Source of the DNA: Frankiales bacterium
GTDB lineage: Bacteria; Actinomycetota; Actinomycetes; Mycobacteriales; SCTD01
NCBI GenBank assembly: GCA_025465465.1
Contig: JAODND010000035.1
Span: 1-64,000, forward strand
Direction: 5' to 3'
Length of the DNA stretch: 64,000 nucleotides
The notes below the pieces were generated by a model, which did not search any database, was not told the origin of the DNA, and was given only the letters and a program-made list of their open reading frames with translations. Below, one piece after another: positions 47,857 through 56,905 of this stretch; position 1 is the first letter of the stretch; each line of letters begins with the position of its first letter. The position numbers and the translations under genes are program-made.

Positions 47857-48192
47857 CTATCGGCGACTGCGCTTGACGCCGGTCCACCAGAGGACGGTGC
47901 TGAGGCCGACGCCGCCCCACCAGACACCGAGGGCGGCGAGCAGCGTCGCGGGTGTACCGCCGTCATGGACGGCGACAGCCAGCCGGCTGGTGGATCCAGA
48001 CCTCGCGATGATCAGGGCACCGGCATAGCCGAGGAGTGCATACGCGACGTGCCAGGCCACGGCCGTGCGCACGAGCAACCCCCAGCCCGGCAGTGGCCCG
48101 ACGTCGTCGGGCCACACCTTCAGGCCAGGGCCGTGCAAGGTGGCGAGCCAGCTCTTGACCAGGGTCGGGCGGTGATGGAAGTCGAGGTGCAC
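47857..48192 (-). CDS. Small membrane protein of unknown function
   Basis: A 111-residue protein with a soluble N-terminus (about 1-35) and two or three hydrophobic segments: LLVRTAVAWHVAYALLGYAGALIIA and LLAALGVWWGGVGLSTVLWW. The start is GTG 48192. The tail is basic (GVKRSRR). I recognise no family. It probably shares a transcript with the lipoprotein gene that follows it. Confidence 0.6.
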   Translation of the reverse strand: MHLDFHHRPTLVKSWLATLHGPGLKVWPDDVGPLPGWGLLVRTAVAWHVAYALLGYAGALIIARSGSTSRLAVAVHDGGTPATLLAALGVWWGGVGLSTVLWWTGVKRSRR

Positions 48193-48279
48193 GGACGAAG
48201 CGTGCCAACGGCAATCCGCACCGGCGGCCAGATCGGCCGAGATGGCTCAAAAGGGCCAGGCCCACGTGCCTCGAAGCGG

Positions 48280-49092
48280 TCAGCGAAGTCCTTCGAACAG
48301 ATCGGTGGCGACCTCGCCGCCGTTCCAGGCCGGCCGCTCCCGCACGAAGGCCTCCTCGCCGAACACCTCGGTGAAGACGTCCATCGGGAAGTGCAGGAAG
48401 AAGATGTTTCCCGCCTGGCTGACGTGCGCCTTCAACGCATCCATCTTCTGCTGCGCGTGCTCCTTGCAGTCGATCACGGCGGCGATGTCCTCGTCGGGCG
48501 ACCCGAACTCCGCCTCGTCGAGGGGCGGCGGCTGGACGCCTGCCTTCTCCATGAGCTCGCCAAAGGCCTGCAGTCCGCTGCGGCGGAAGGTCGGGAAGTA
48601 GAGCCGGGCCTGCGATCCGCTCGCCGCGAGCGCAGCCATCGTGATGCGGTGCGCCTGGATGTGGTCCGGGTGCCCGTAGAAGCCGTAGTCGTCATAGGTC
48701 AGCACCACGTCGGGCTGGTACTTCTCGATCAGCGCGATGAGCGGTTTCGCGGCTTCGTCGACGGGGGTCGACCAGAACGAGCCGGGAGCGTCGTTCTGCG
48801 GCCACCCCTCCATGCCGGAGTCGTGGTAACCGAGCATCTCGAGGTGGGTGATGCCGAGGATCCGGCAGCTGTCCTCGAGCTCCTTGGTGCGCAGCGCGAC
48901 CACGGCCGCGGTGTCGTGGTCGTCGCCGTGCCCCGCCTCGCCGGCGGACACGTCGGGGGTGTCGCCGAGCTCGCCGTTGGTGCAGGTGACGAGGACGGTG
49001 CGGATGCCCTCGGCGGAGTACTTCGCGAGCACGCCACCGGTGGTCGAGGCCTCGTCGTCGGGGTGAGCGTGGACTGCCATGAGGGTCAGCAT
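48280..49092 (-). CDS. PIG-L family deacetylase
   Basis: A 270-residue zinc-dependent deacetylase/amidase of the GlcNAc-PI de-N-acetylase fold, to which MshB and Mca of mycothiol metabolism belong. H10-P11-D12-D13 in VHAHPDDEAS and the FYGHPDHIQAH motif supply the zinc ligands and base; GYHDSGM is also typical. At 270 residues with AAVIDCKEHAQQKMDALKAH near the end it resembles Mca-type amidases as much as MshB, but the substrate is not proven. The start is ATG 49092 or 49080. It is divergent from the PAS-GGDEF-EAL gene across 200 nt that hold no other gene. Confidence 0.88.
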   Translation of the reverse strand: MLTLMAVHAHPDDEASTTGGVLAKYSAEGIRTVLVTCTNGELGDTPDVSAGEAGHGDDHDTAAVVALRTKELEDSCRILGITHLEMLGYHDSGMEGWPQNDAPGSFWSTPVDEAAKPLIALIEKYQPDVVLTYDDYGFYGHPDHIQAHRITMAALAASGSQARLYFPTFRRSGLQAFGELMEKAGVQPPPLDEAEFGSPDEDIAAVIDCKEHAQQKMDALKAHVSQAGNIFFLHFPMDVFTEVFGEEAFVRERPAWNGGEVATDLFEGLR

Positions 49093-49292
49093 GGCGACGA
49101 GGTTAGACGCCGGCGACGTGCCTGCCCCGGGCAAGGCGCGGCACGCCTCAGCAGGTGGTTTCCCGGTGACAACTATCTGCCAGCGCAGTGCGGTTCCTGT
49201 TCCGCCCACGGACGCGTAGTCCAGATGGACCTTGCCCCCCAGCCGTCTGTGCCCGGACACTCGTTGTAAAAGACGGCCCAGGAGGTGCGTTG

Positions 49293-51311
49293 GTGGTCAA
49301 GGCGGACCGTTCGGACACCGGAACTCGGGAGCGGGCGCTGCTGGCGCTCGCCCTGACGCACAAGCCGGCCGAGGACGTCCTCGAGCAGTGCCTGCAGCTG
49401 GTGGGCGTGCACGTGCCAGGGATCACCGCGGTCTACGACAGCGTCGAGCTCGACGGGCTGCCCGTGCGGGGCGACGACGATCAGGTCTTCGGTGTGCTCC
49501 GGTTCTCGCCCGAACCGGCCGCCGCCGACCTGCCCTTCCTCACGCAGCTTGCCGAGGTGCTCGGGATCTCGATGGCGCGCTGCGCCCGCGAGGAGCTGCT
49601 GCTGCGAAGCGAGCGCCGCCTGGTCGAGGCCCAGCGCATCTCCCAGGTCGGCAGCTATGACTTCGAGATCACGACGAACACCAACACCTGGAGCGACCAG
49701 CTCTACCGGATCTACGGCCGCGAGCCGCAGTCGTTCATGGCGAGCTACGAGGTCTTCCTCTCGATGCTGCACCCGGACGACCGTGAGCACGTGACGGCCG
49801 TGCACCAGAGGTCCATGGAGACGCTCGAGCCCTTCGAGATGGAGGAGCGCGTCGTCTGGCCGGACGGCCAGGTCCGCACCCTCGCGAGCTGGGGCGAGGT
49901 CGTCACCGACGCCGAGGGCCGGCCGGCCCGCATGATCGGCATCTGCTGGGACATCACCGAGCGGCGGGCGATCGAGGACCAGCTCGTCCGCGAGGCGCTG
50001 CACGACCGGCTGACCGGGCTGCCGAACCGCGCGCTGTTCGTCGACCGCCTCAGCCAGTCGCTGGAGGCGCTGCCCCGGCAGCACGGATCGCTCGCGGTGC
50101 TGTTCCTCGACGTCGACCGCTTCAAGGTCATCAACGACAGCCTGGGTCACGAAGCCGGCGACGATGTGCTCGTCGAGCTCGGCCACCGCCTCGAGCGGCT
50201 CATGAGACCCGGCGACACGGTCGCCCGCTTCGGCGGGGACGAGTTCGTCGTGCTCTGTCAGGGCATCGACCATCCTGCGACAGCCGTGCAGCTCGCGGAG
50301 CGGCTCACCGAGGGCATCAGTGGTCCCGTCCCGGTGAACGGCTCCGACGTCGTGGTGACGGTGAGCGTCGGCATCGCCCTCGCGGCCTCGGCCACTGACC
50401 GCGCCGGCGACCTGCTGCGGGACGCCGATGCCGCGATGTACCGGGCGAAGCGCGACGGGCGGGCCCGCTCCGTGCTGTTCGCCGACACGATGCGCGAGGA
50501 GGCACTTGCCCGCCTCGAGACAGAGGTGGAGCTGCGCAAGGCGCTCACCTCCGGTGATCTGCGGCTGCACTACCAGCCGGTGGTCGACCTCCCCTCGGGG
50601 ACCGTCGTGGGCATGGAGGCACTGCTGCGCTGGCAGCACCCGACGCGGGGCCTCGTCATGCCCGCGGACATCATCCCGATCGCTGAGGAGACCGGGCTGA
50701 TCGTCCCGCTCGGGGAGTGGGTGCTCGAGGAGGCCGCCAACCAGCTGGTGCGGTGGCACCGGGCCGCGCCGCACCTGACCATGGCCGTCAACCTGTCCGG
50801 CGTGCAGATGGCCCACCCCGACCTGGTCGTCCGGGTCGGCGAGGTGCTCGAACGCACCGGGGTGGATCGGGGAGCGCTCTTCCTGGAGATCACCGAGAGC
50901 GTCCTGATGCGCGATGCCGAGGAAGCCCTCGGCGTGCTGGAGGCGCTGAAGCAGCACGGGGTCCGGATCAGCGTCGACGACTTCGGCACGGGCTACTCGT
51001 CGTTGAGCTATCTGAAGCGCTTCCCGGTCGACGTCCTGAAGATCGACCGGTCGTTCGTGGACGGTCTCGGCACCGAAGCGGAGGACCTGGCCATCGTGCA
51101 GGCCATCCTCGCTCTCGCCGCGTCCCTCGGCATCGACACCATCGCGGAGGGCGTGGAGACGCAGGTCCAGCGCGAGGTGCTGCAGGGCCTGGATTGCCGG
51201 CTCGCCCAGGGCTACCTGCTGGGCCGCCCTGCGTCCGCGGCCGACATCTCGCCGCAGCTCACGACCGCCGTGCCGCAGCCGCGGGACAGACCGGCAGCCG
51301 AGCTGCTCTGA
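49293..51311 (+). CDS. PAS-GGDEF-EAL cyclic-di-GMP protein
   Basis: A 672-residue soluble regulator. A short GAF-like or helical N-terminus (about 1-110) is followed by a PAS domain with PAC tail (about 125-240; SQVGSYDFEITTNTNTWSD, MLHPDDREHV, GICWDITERR). The GGDEF domain has its motif at 314-318, and the EAL domain begins with E442 in MEALLRW; NLSGVQM, LEITESVL, SVDDFGTGYSS, LKIDRSFV, AEGVETQ and GYLLGRP complete the phosphodiesterase set. Both activities look intact. The start was set at GTG 49293, because GGAGG lies 7 nt upstream (49281-49285); the open frame to 49188 has no homology. Confidence 0.92.
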   Translation: MVKADRSDTGTRERALLALALTHKPAEDVLEQCLQLVGVHVPGITAVYDSVELDGLPVRGDDDQVFGVLRFSPEPAAADLPFLTQLAEVLGISMARCAREELLLRSERRLVEAQRISQVGSYDFEITTNTNTWSDQLYRIYGREPQSFMASYEVFLSMLHPDDREHVTAVHQRSMETLEPFEMEERVVWPDGQVRTLASWGEVVTDAEGRPARMIGICWDITERRAIEDQLVREALHDRLTGLPNRALFVDRLSQSLEALPRQHGSLAVLFLDVDRFKVINDSLGHEAGDDVLVELGHRLERLMRPGDTVARFGGDEFVVLCQGIDHPATAVQLAERLTEGISGPVPVNGSDVVVTVSVGIALAASATDRAGDLLRDADAAMYRAKRDGRARSVLFADTMREEALARLETEVELRKALTSGDLRLHYQPVVDLPSGTVVGMEALLRWQHPTRGLVMPADIIPIAEETGLIVPLGEWVLEEAANQLVRWHRAAPHLTMAVNLSGVQMAHPDLVVRVGEVLERTGVDRGALFLEITESVLMRDAEEALGVLEALKQHGVRISVDDFGTGYSSLSYLKRFPVDVLKIDRSFVDGLGTEAEDLAIVQAILALAASLGIDTIAEGVETQVQREVLQGLDCRLAQGYLLGRPASAADISPQLTTAVPQPRDRPAAELL

Positions 51312-51356
51312 GGGCGGCTCAGTCGCGTCTCATCCCGCATGGGGTGGGATGAGGGG

Positions 51357-52358
51357 ATGCCCCGCGTCGTACCCGTGTTTGCCGTCTGCCTGCTCGCCGC
51401 GTGCTCCGGAGGAACGCTCGGCCCCGCCGCGTCACCCACCACGAGCCACTCGGCTCCCACTCGCTCTGCGACCCCGCCGGTCAGCGCTTCGAGCCCGGCA
51501 CTGCCGCTGGCGTGGCACGTCGGTCCGCCGCTCCCGGTCGCGGTGAGCGAGGTCGGCGTAGCCGCGCTCGGTGACCAGGTGCACGTCCTCGGGGGGTACG
51601 TCGGTGGGCGGGCGCACTCGCGCACACATCTGGTGTTCGACACGAAGACCGCACGCTGGTCGCAGGGGGTCCCGCTGCCCGAACGGCTCGACCACATCGG
51701 CGTGGCGGCCCTGGACGGCAAGCTCTGGGCGGTCGGCGGTTACAGCAGCAACGGCGTCGTGAACCACGTGTGGTCCTGGACGCCAGGGGCAACCAGCTGG
51801 AACGCCGAGCCGCCCCTTCCGGCGGCGCGCACCGCGGGAGTCCTCGTCGTCGTCGGCGGCAAGCTCCACTACCTCGGTGGCAAGAGTGGTGGCGTCGACG
51901 TGCACGACCACCTCGTGTTCGACCCCGCCACCGGCCGCTGGGCCACCGCCGCACCCATGCCGACGGCGAGGGACCACATGGCCGCCGCGGTCCTGGACAA
52001 CCGCATCTACGTCGGCACGGGACGTCCGGGCGACCTTCGCACCTTCGAGGTGTACGACGCGACGACCGACCGCTGGAGCACCGGTCCGCCGGTGCCGCTG
52101 GGTCGTTCGTCCGTGGCCGGCGCGGCCTTCGCCGGCCACTTCCTCGTCATCGGGGGCGAGCACCCGCAGGAGCAGGGCGTCGACAGGGAGGTCGACGCCT
52201 TCGACCCGCGGACCGGTCGCTGGACCCGCTTCCCCGATCTCCCGCACGGGGTGCAGGGGATCGGGGCGGCTGTCGTGGGTGGCGTGCTGTATGTGCCGGG
52301 CGGTGGCCCGGTCGGCGGGGCCAGCCGCCAGAGCGACGTCCTCCTCGAGCTCTCCTAG
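51357..52358 (+). CDS. Kelch-repeat lipoprotein
   Basis: A 333-residue exported protein: a short signal with lipobox (VCLLAACSGG, Cys about 16), a Ser/Thr/Pro-rich linker (about 20-50), then about six Kelch blades marked by VHVLGGYV, LWAVGGYS, LHYLGGKSG, IYVGTGRP, FLVIGGEH and LYVPGGGP. It should form a beta-propeller anchored on the outer face of the membrane, a binding surface of unknown ligand. The start is ATG 51357. Its stop overlaps the stop of the convergent permease gene by 4 nt. Confidence 0.87.
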   Translation: MPRVVPVFAVCLLAACSGGTLGPAASPTTSHSAPTRSATPPVSASSPALPLAWHVGPPLPVAVSEVGVAALGDQVHVLGGYVGGRAHSRTHLVFDTKTARWSQGVPLPERLDHIGVAALDGKLWAVGGYSSNGVVNHVWSWTPGATSWNAEPPLPAARTAGVLVVVGGKLHYLGGKSGGVDVHDHLVFDPATGRWATAAPMPTARDHMAAAVLDNRIYVGTGRPGDLRTFEVYDATTDRWSTGPPVPLGRSSVAGAAFAGHFLVIGGEHPQEQGVDREVDAFDPRTGRWTRFPDLPHGVQGIGAAVVGGVLYVPGGGPVGGASRQSDVLLELS

Positions 52359-54952
52359 TCACGCAGCCGCGAAGGGTCGACGCGACTCGTCGAACGGGCG
52401 AGCCATCCGGTGGTGAGCAGCGCCGCGACGACGACGGCCCCGATCGTGCCCGCGACGAAGCTCCAGGGGATCGCAGCGTGCTCCGGCGCAGGGTCGAAGA
52501 TCCCGGTCAGCACCTTCAGCAGCTCGTGGCTCAGCAAGGCGGACAGTGCCGCTCCGCCCACCACCCCCGCGACGACCATCGCCCGGCTCTCGGTCCAGAG
52601 GAAGCCGGCGCCCTGCCGCGCCGAGGCACCCAGCAAGGACAGTGCCGTCAGGGCCGGGCGGCGCGCCGTCGCGCTGGAGGCGAGGACGAGGGCCGTGCTG
52701 GCGGTGGCGAGCACGAGACCGAAGCCGAGCAGCAACCGCGACAGGCCGGTGAGGCTGCCGGCGGCCAGGCCCGAGGCCGAGGTCACGGCCGCCGAGCCCG
52801 AGCTGGTGTCAGCGACGGTCGCACCGGGAGGAGGTGTGATGCGGGCCGCGACGGCCGCCGGCGAGGAGGTGCGGACCAGCAGCGTCTGCACCTCGCTGCG
52901 TCCGGTCTGCTGGGCCACGAAGCCGCGGTTGGCGACGATGAAGCTGTCGCGCGGCGCGGTCGCGAACTCCGTCACCACACCCACGACGTGGAACGTCACC
53001 GTCCGATACTGGTTGCTCGCGTCCTGGAGCCGCAGTCGCACGGGATCGCCCTTGTGCAGCTGGTAGTCGTGCAGCGTCTCCTGGGAGAGCAGGACGCCGT
53101 CGGGCGTGCTGGCGAGTGCCCGCATCACCGCGGTCACCGACGACCCGGGGGTGAACGCGTTCTGCAGGGGCGCGGCCCGGCCGATCGTCTTCGGGTCGAT
53201 CCCGTACAGGTCCTGCAGGTCCGGGCCGACGTAGGCCAGCCGGTGCGACACCTGCTCGACGGCCTGGGCACCGGGCACCTTCGCAATGCCGGGCGAGAGA
53301 CCTGTCGTGCTGTCCGGCGGCATGGTCACGGCCACGTCCGAGCCGACCGTCAGGGCCACGTCGACGCGTGCCTGCCTGTCGTAGGTGGCGGTGAACACCG
53401 CGGCCGACAGCGTGATGCCGACGGCCAGTGCCAACGCCATCGCACCTCTCGCGACGAGGCGTCGACGGTGCCGCAGCACCGCCCGGCGCAGGTCGCGGAG
53501 TCGGCCGTGCGGGTCGGTCGCCGGCGTGGATGGCAGCCGGCCGAGGGCAAGGGCGGTGAGACGCCAGACGAGCAGCGCGCCACCCGGCCAGGCGAGCGCC
53601 GGTGCGAGCAGCGGGCCGTAGTCGACGGACGCCACGGGAACGCCTTCTGGTACGACGACGACCTGGTAGCCGTTGCGCGAGGTCAGCCACAGCGTGACCA
53701 GCGAGCCGCCGAGCAGCACGACGTCCAGCCCGAGCCGCAGCGGCAGGGGAGTGCGTGCCTTCGTCGACGTCGTGACCTGCTCCGCCACCGTGGGCGCGCC
53801 CCCGCGCAGCAGCCGAGCGAGCGGGCCCAGCTCGACGAGCAGCGCGAGCAGCAGGCCGGCCCCGCCGCCGACGAGCAGCCAGCCGGTCGACGGCGACTTG
53901 CCGTCCAGCGCCAGCCGCGAGACCGGGATCGCGGCGGCGGCACCGATGGCCGCCCCGAGGAGTCCGTCGACGAGCGCGACCGCCCCGACGAGCAGGCCCT
54001 GGCGGCCCGGGGTCGCACCGCGCAGCCGCAGCAGCCCCAGGTCACGGCGCTGCCGCTCGTTGCGCATCGACACGACCAGGGCGGCAACCACCCCGGCGAG
54101 CACGAGACCGGGGATCCCGAGAAGCAGCACCAGCAGCCGTGCATACACCGCGTCCTCGCGGGCGGCCGACAGGGCCACGGCGAGGTTGTCGCCGACGAGA
54201 GCGCCACCTGACACGGCCACCACCAGGTGGTTGACCCGCTGCGCCACGAGGTCCGCAGCGGCCGCAGGGTCGTGGGGAAGCTGCCTGTGGTCCAGCCGGA
54301 CGTGCAGCTGGCGCACGACAGGAGCGGTACCGGCGAGCGCCTTGAGCTCAGCGGGCGGAACGAGCAACACGTTGTCGGGCGGCGCCGCGGCTCCGCTGCC
54401 GACGGGCGCGCCCACCACCTGGAAGAAGGAGTCCGCCTGCCGGAGGTCGACGACGCTCCGCACGGTCACAGAGCGGTTCGACCCGAGGACGCGCACCGAG
54501 CTGCCCGGTCCGGCGGCGAGGTTGGCTGCCGTCTGCTGCTGCAACGAGACTCCGGTGCCGGGACCAAGCAGCGCCCGTATCTCGCCAGGGGCGAACGTGG
54601 CGTAGTCCTGGGGTATCGACACCACGAACGCCGCGCCCGTCGTGCGCGTGCCTGCCGGCCCCGTGGACACCAGGCCGGGGACGCGCAGGTAGTCGACCTC
54701 ACGCAACCCCTGGAGCCCTGGTACGGCTGAGAGCGCGTGGGTCGTCGCGGCCAGGTCGCCGTTGGGGGTCAGCTGCACCTGCCAGTCGACGGGTACGCGT
54801 GCCGCGGCCGTCACCGTGAGGCGGCCGCCGGTGCGTTCGACGAACGAGCCGAGCGACGCCAGCAGCGCCACGGTGACCGCGACCGCGACCGCGGCGGCCA
54901 GGGTCTCGACCGGGCGTCGGAGCATCGCGTTCAGGACGTAGCGAAGGCTCAT
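52355..54952 (-). CDS. FtsX-like ABC transporter permease
   Basis: An 865-residue permease with the layout of MacB/FtsX type transporters that carry two FtsX modules. A transmembrane helix near the N-terminus (AAAVAVAVTVALLASLGSF) is followed by an extracytoplasmic domain (about 40-235), helices around 255-420, further helices, a second large extracytoplasmic region (about 530-720) and three C-terminal helices. It couples to the two ATPases encoded immediately upstream in the operon and likely moves or releases lipophilic or peptide substrates from the membrane. The ATG at 54952 overlaps the ATPase stop (ATGA). Confidence 0.88.
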   Translation of the reverse strand: MSLRYVLNAMLRRPVETLAAAVAVAVTVALLASLGSFVERTGGRLTVTAAARVPVDWQVQLTPNGDLAATTHALSAVPGLQGLREVDYLRVPGLVSTGPAGTRTTGAAFVVSIPQDYATFAPGEIRALLGPGTGVSLQQQTAANLAAGPGSSVRVLGSNRSVTVRSVVDLRQADSFFQVVGAPVGSGAAAPPDNVLLVPPAELKALAGTAPVVRQLHVRLDHRQLPHDPAAAADLVAQRVNHLVVAVSGGALVGDNLAVALSAAREDAVYARLLVLLLGIPGLVLAGVVAALVVSMRNERQRRDLGLLRLRGATPGRQGLLVGAVALVDGLLGAAIGAAAAIPVSRLALDGKSPSTGWLLVGGGAGLLLALLVELGPLARLLRGGAPTVAEQVTTSTKARTPLPLRLGLDVVLLGGSLVTLWLTSRNGYQVVVVPEGVPVASVDYGPLLAPALAWPGGALLVWRLTALALGRLPSTPATDPHGRLRDLRRAVLRHRRRLVARGAMALALAVGITLSAAVFTATYDRQARVDVALTVGSDVAVTMPPDSTTGLSPGIAKVPGAQAVEQVSHRLAYVGPDLQDLYGIDPKTIGRAAPLQNAFTPGSSVTAVMRALASTPDGVLLSQETLHDYQLHKGDPVRLRLQDASNQYRTVTFHVVGVVTEFATAPRDSFIVANRGFVAQQTGRSEVQTLLVRTSSPAAVAARITPPPGATVADTSSGSAAVTSASGLAAGSLTGLSRLLLGFGLVLATASTALVLASSATARRPALTALSLLGASARQGAGFLWTESRAMVVAGVVGGAALSALLSHELLKVLTGIFDPAPEHAAIPWSFVAGTIGAVVVAALLTTGWLARSTSRVDPSRLRD

Positions 54953-55551
54953 GCGGCACCGAGCTCCCAGCGATGGTCGAAAGCAGCGGCGACCTCGCTG
55001 TCATGCGTGGCGACCAGCAGCGAGGTGCCGAGGGCGACACACGTCTCGCGCAGAACGTCGACGACCACCCGGCCGGTCTCCCGGTCGAGCGTGCCCGTCG
55101 GCTCGTCGGCCAGCAGCAGGCGCGGCCGGGTGGCCAGCGCCCGGGCCAGTGCCACGCGCTGCTGCATCCCTCGCGACAGCTCCTCGGGCAGCGCGTCGAC
55201 GGCCGCGTCGAGGCCCACGGCGTGCAGCAGCTCCGCAGCGATCCGCTCGGCCTCGGCCGGTGCGACGCCGCGCACCCGCAGGCCCAACGAGGCGTTCTGC
55301 AGCGCCGTCAGCTCAGGGAGCAGGCTCGCTGCCTGGGGGACGTACGCGACGTCCTCGGGACCCACCTCGCGATGCACCGTGCCACTGGTGGGCGGCAGCA
55401 GTCCGGCGAGCACCAGCAGCAGGGTGGTCTTGCCTGATCCGGACCGGCCGACCAGTGCGCCCGTCTCACCGGCGTCCAGCGCCACGTCCACCTCGTCCAG
55501 GACCGTGCGGCCGCCGAACGTGACCGTCACGCCCTCGGCCTTGACGATCAC
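54949..55551 (-). CDS. ABC transporter ATP-binding protein (second of pair)
   Basis: A 200-residue ABC ATPase. Walker A is GRSGSGKTT (35-43), the signature appears as ELSRGMQQR (degenerate LSGGQ), and Walker B is LLLADEPTGTLD, followed by ATHDSE with the switch His. It is short but complete. The start is GTG 55551, overlapping the upstream ATPase (GTGA). It pairs with that ATPase to power the FtsX-like permease. Confidence 0.9.
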   Translation of the reverse strand: MIVKAEGVTVTFGGRTVLDEVDVALDAGETGALVGRSGSGKTTLLLVLAGLLPPTSGTVHREVGPEDVAYVPQAASLLPELTALQNASLGLRVRGVAPAEAERIAAELLHAVGLDAAVDALPEELSRGMQQRVALARALATRPRLLLADEPTGTLDRETGRVVVDVLRETCVALGTSLLVATHDSEVAAAFDHRWELGAA

Positions 55552-56195
55552 GCGACTCTCCCGTCGACGAGATGCACGACGCGGTCCGCCCAGTCGGCGA
55601 CCCGCGAGGAGTGCGTGACGACCACGACCGCGCCGTCCGTTGGGCGCAGGTCGGCGATCGCCTGGAGCAGGAGGTCCTCCTCCGGCCGGCTGACCTCGCC
55701 GGTCGGCTCGTCGGCCAGGAGCACGGTGGGTGCGCCGGCGAGGGCGACCGCGAGGCCGGCCCGGGCCGTCTCGCCGCCCGACAACGTCCGCGGCAGTGAT
55801 CGCGCGACGTCGCGCAGCCCCAGCACCTCCAGGAGGGCGTCGGCCTCGTCGCGTCCCGACAGCGCACCGGCGAAGCGGACGTTGTCTCGCACGGTGAGGT
55901 GACCGAGCAGCCCCGACGACTGCGTCAGCACGCCCACGTGCGCCCGGCGGATCCGTGCCGCCTGCGCGGCGGTGCGGTGGCTGATGCGCTCGCCGCCGAC
56001 GTGGACGGCACCGCCGTCGGGATCGTCGAGGCCGGCGAGCAGGCCCAGCAGCGTCGACTTGCCGGATCCGGACGGCCCGGTCACCGCCAGTGTCTCGCCG
56101 GGCTCGCAGGTCACCGAGACGTCCAGCAGCGCCGGCACCTCACTGGCCCCGCGGCGATAGAACCGGTGCAGGCCGCGTGCGTCGAGCGGGTTCAT
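55548..56195 (-). CDS. ABC transporter ATP-binding protein (first of pair)
   Basis: A 215-residue LolD/MacB-type ATPase. Walker A is GPSGSGKST (40-48), the signature is TLSGGETARAG, Walker B is VLLADEPTGEV, and VVVTHSSRV carries the switch His. The D-loop departs from SALD (GEVSRPEED), so this subunit may be the less active one. It is coupled to the lipoprotein gene upstream and to the second ATPase downstream by 4-nt overlaps. Confidence 0.9.
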   Translation of the reverse strand: MNPLDARGLHRFYRRGASEVPALLDVSVTCEPGETLAVTGPSGSGKSTLLGLLAGLDDPDGGAVHVGGERISHRTAAQAARIRRAHVGVLTQSSGLLGHLTVRDNVRFAGALSGRDEADALLEVLGLRDVARSLPRTLSGGETARAGLAVALAGAPTVLLADEPTGEVSRPEEDLLLQAIADLRPTDGAVVVVTHSSRVADWADRVVHLVDGRVA

Positions 56196-56809
56196 CGCAG
56201 CCGTAGGCTCTGGACCATGGTCCGGTAGGCGTCAACGTTGTCAGCCCCCACCGGCCCGAACATCTCGAGGACGACCTCATGGCCCCCCGAGACGAGCTCG
56301 TATCGCTCGACCTCGTCGCGGTACTGCCGGCCGGTCACGGCATCGGGTGCCGAGTTGCGGCGATAGACGATGCGGACGCCGGTGCCGCCGGGCACGGTGA
56401 CGGCCGTGACCGAGCGCAGCTCGAACGCGGCCTGGCTCTTCTGCAGAGCGGGGACGTCTGACTGTCGTGCCGAGGCGACGGTCGGGGGCGCGGTCGCGCT
56501 GCCGAGGTCCGCACTGATGCCGTTGAGCTTGTCCGTCAGCAGCACGTTGGTGCCGTGCTGGGTCGTCGCCCACCCCTCGGGGTGGGTGAACGTGTAGTGC
56601 CCGTTCGCGCTGACGAAGGCGATGTACGCCACGTTGTCGGGGATGTCGCCGGGTGGGTTGCTCTCGGCCGCGACAGGGGTCTGCCCGCCGCTCCCGGATG
56701 CCGGACTGACCGGGGTCGAGGTGGACGACGGCGCGGCGAGAGGCGTGGTGGACCCACTGCAGCCGGCCGCGAGGACGCCGAGGAGTGCTGGCACGAGGAG
56801 GTGCTTCAT
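56192..56809 (-). CDS. Lipoprotein, first gene of the ABC operon
   Basis: A 205-residue exported lipoprotein: signal and lipobox VLAAGCSGS (C17), a Ser/Thr/Pro-rich linker (about 20-55), then a beta-rich domain (GHYTFTHPEGWATTQ and VTVPGGTGVRIVYRR) of the kind found in LpqN/PsbP-like actinobacterial lipoproteins. As the first gene of the lipoprotein-ATPase-ATPase-permease unit, it is a candidate substrate-binding or accessory component of the transporter. The ATG at 56809 is divergent from the histidine kinase. Confidence 0.83.
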   Translation of the reverse strand: MKHLLVPALLGVLAAGCSGSTTPLAAPSSTSTPVSPASGSGGQTPVAAESNPPGDIPDNVAYIAFVSANGHYTFTHPEGWATTQHGTNVLLTDKLNGISADLGSATAPPTVASARQSDVPALQKSQAAFELRSVTAVTVPGGTGVRIVYRRNSAPDAVTGRQYRDEVERYELVSGGHEVVLEMFGPVGADNVDAYRTMVQSLRLR

Positions 56810-56845
56810 GAGGCGACCGTAGGAAGACCGTCACCAGCGCACGGC

Positions 56846-56861
56846 CAACGCCAGGTCAACG
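56846..56861. promoter_or_regulatory. CAACG direct repeat, 11-bp spacing
   Basis: CAACG at 56846-56850 and again at 56857-56861, one 11-bp step apart, lies in the 96-nt gap between the lipoprotein-ABC operon and the histidine kinase gene. OmpR-type regulators commonly bind such repeats. The match is short and may be chance. Confidence 0.3.
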
Positions 56862-56905
56862 GGACGTTTGCCTTGCGCTGATCCGGTTCTCCTTACAGTG
56901 CGCCC

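Noticed and set aside
51770..54211. An 813-codon plus-strand frame over the Kelch and permease genes
   Set aside because: It reads through two unrelated genes with no domain of its own.
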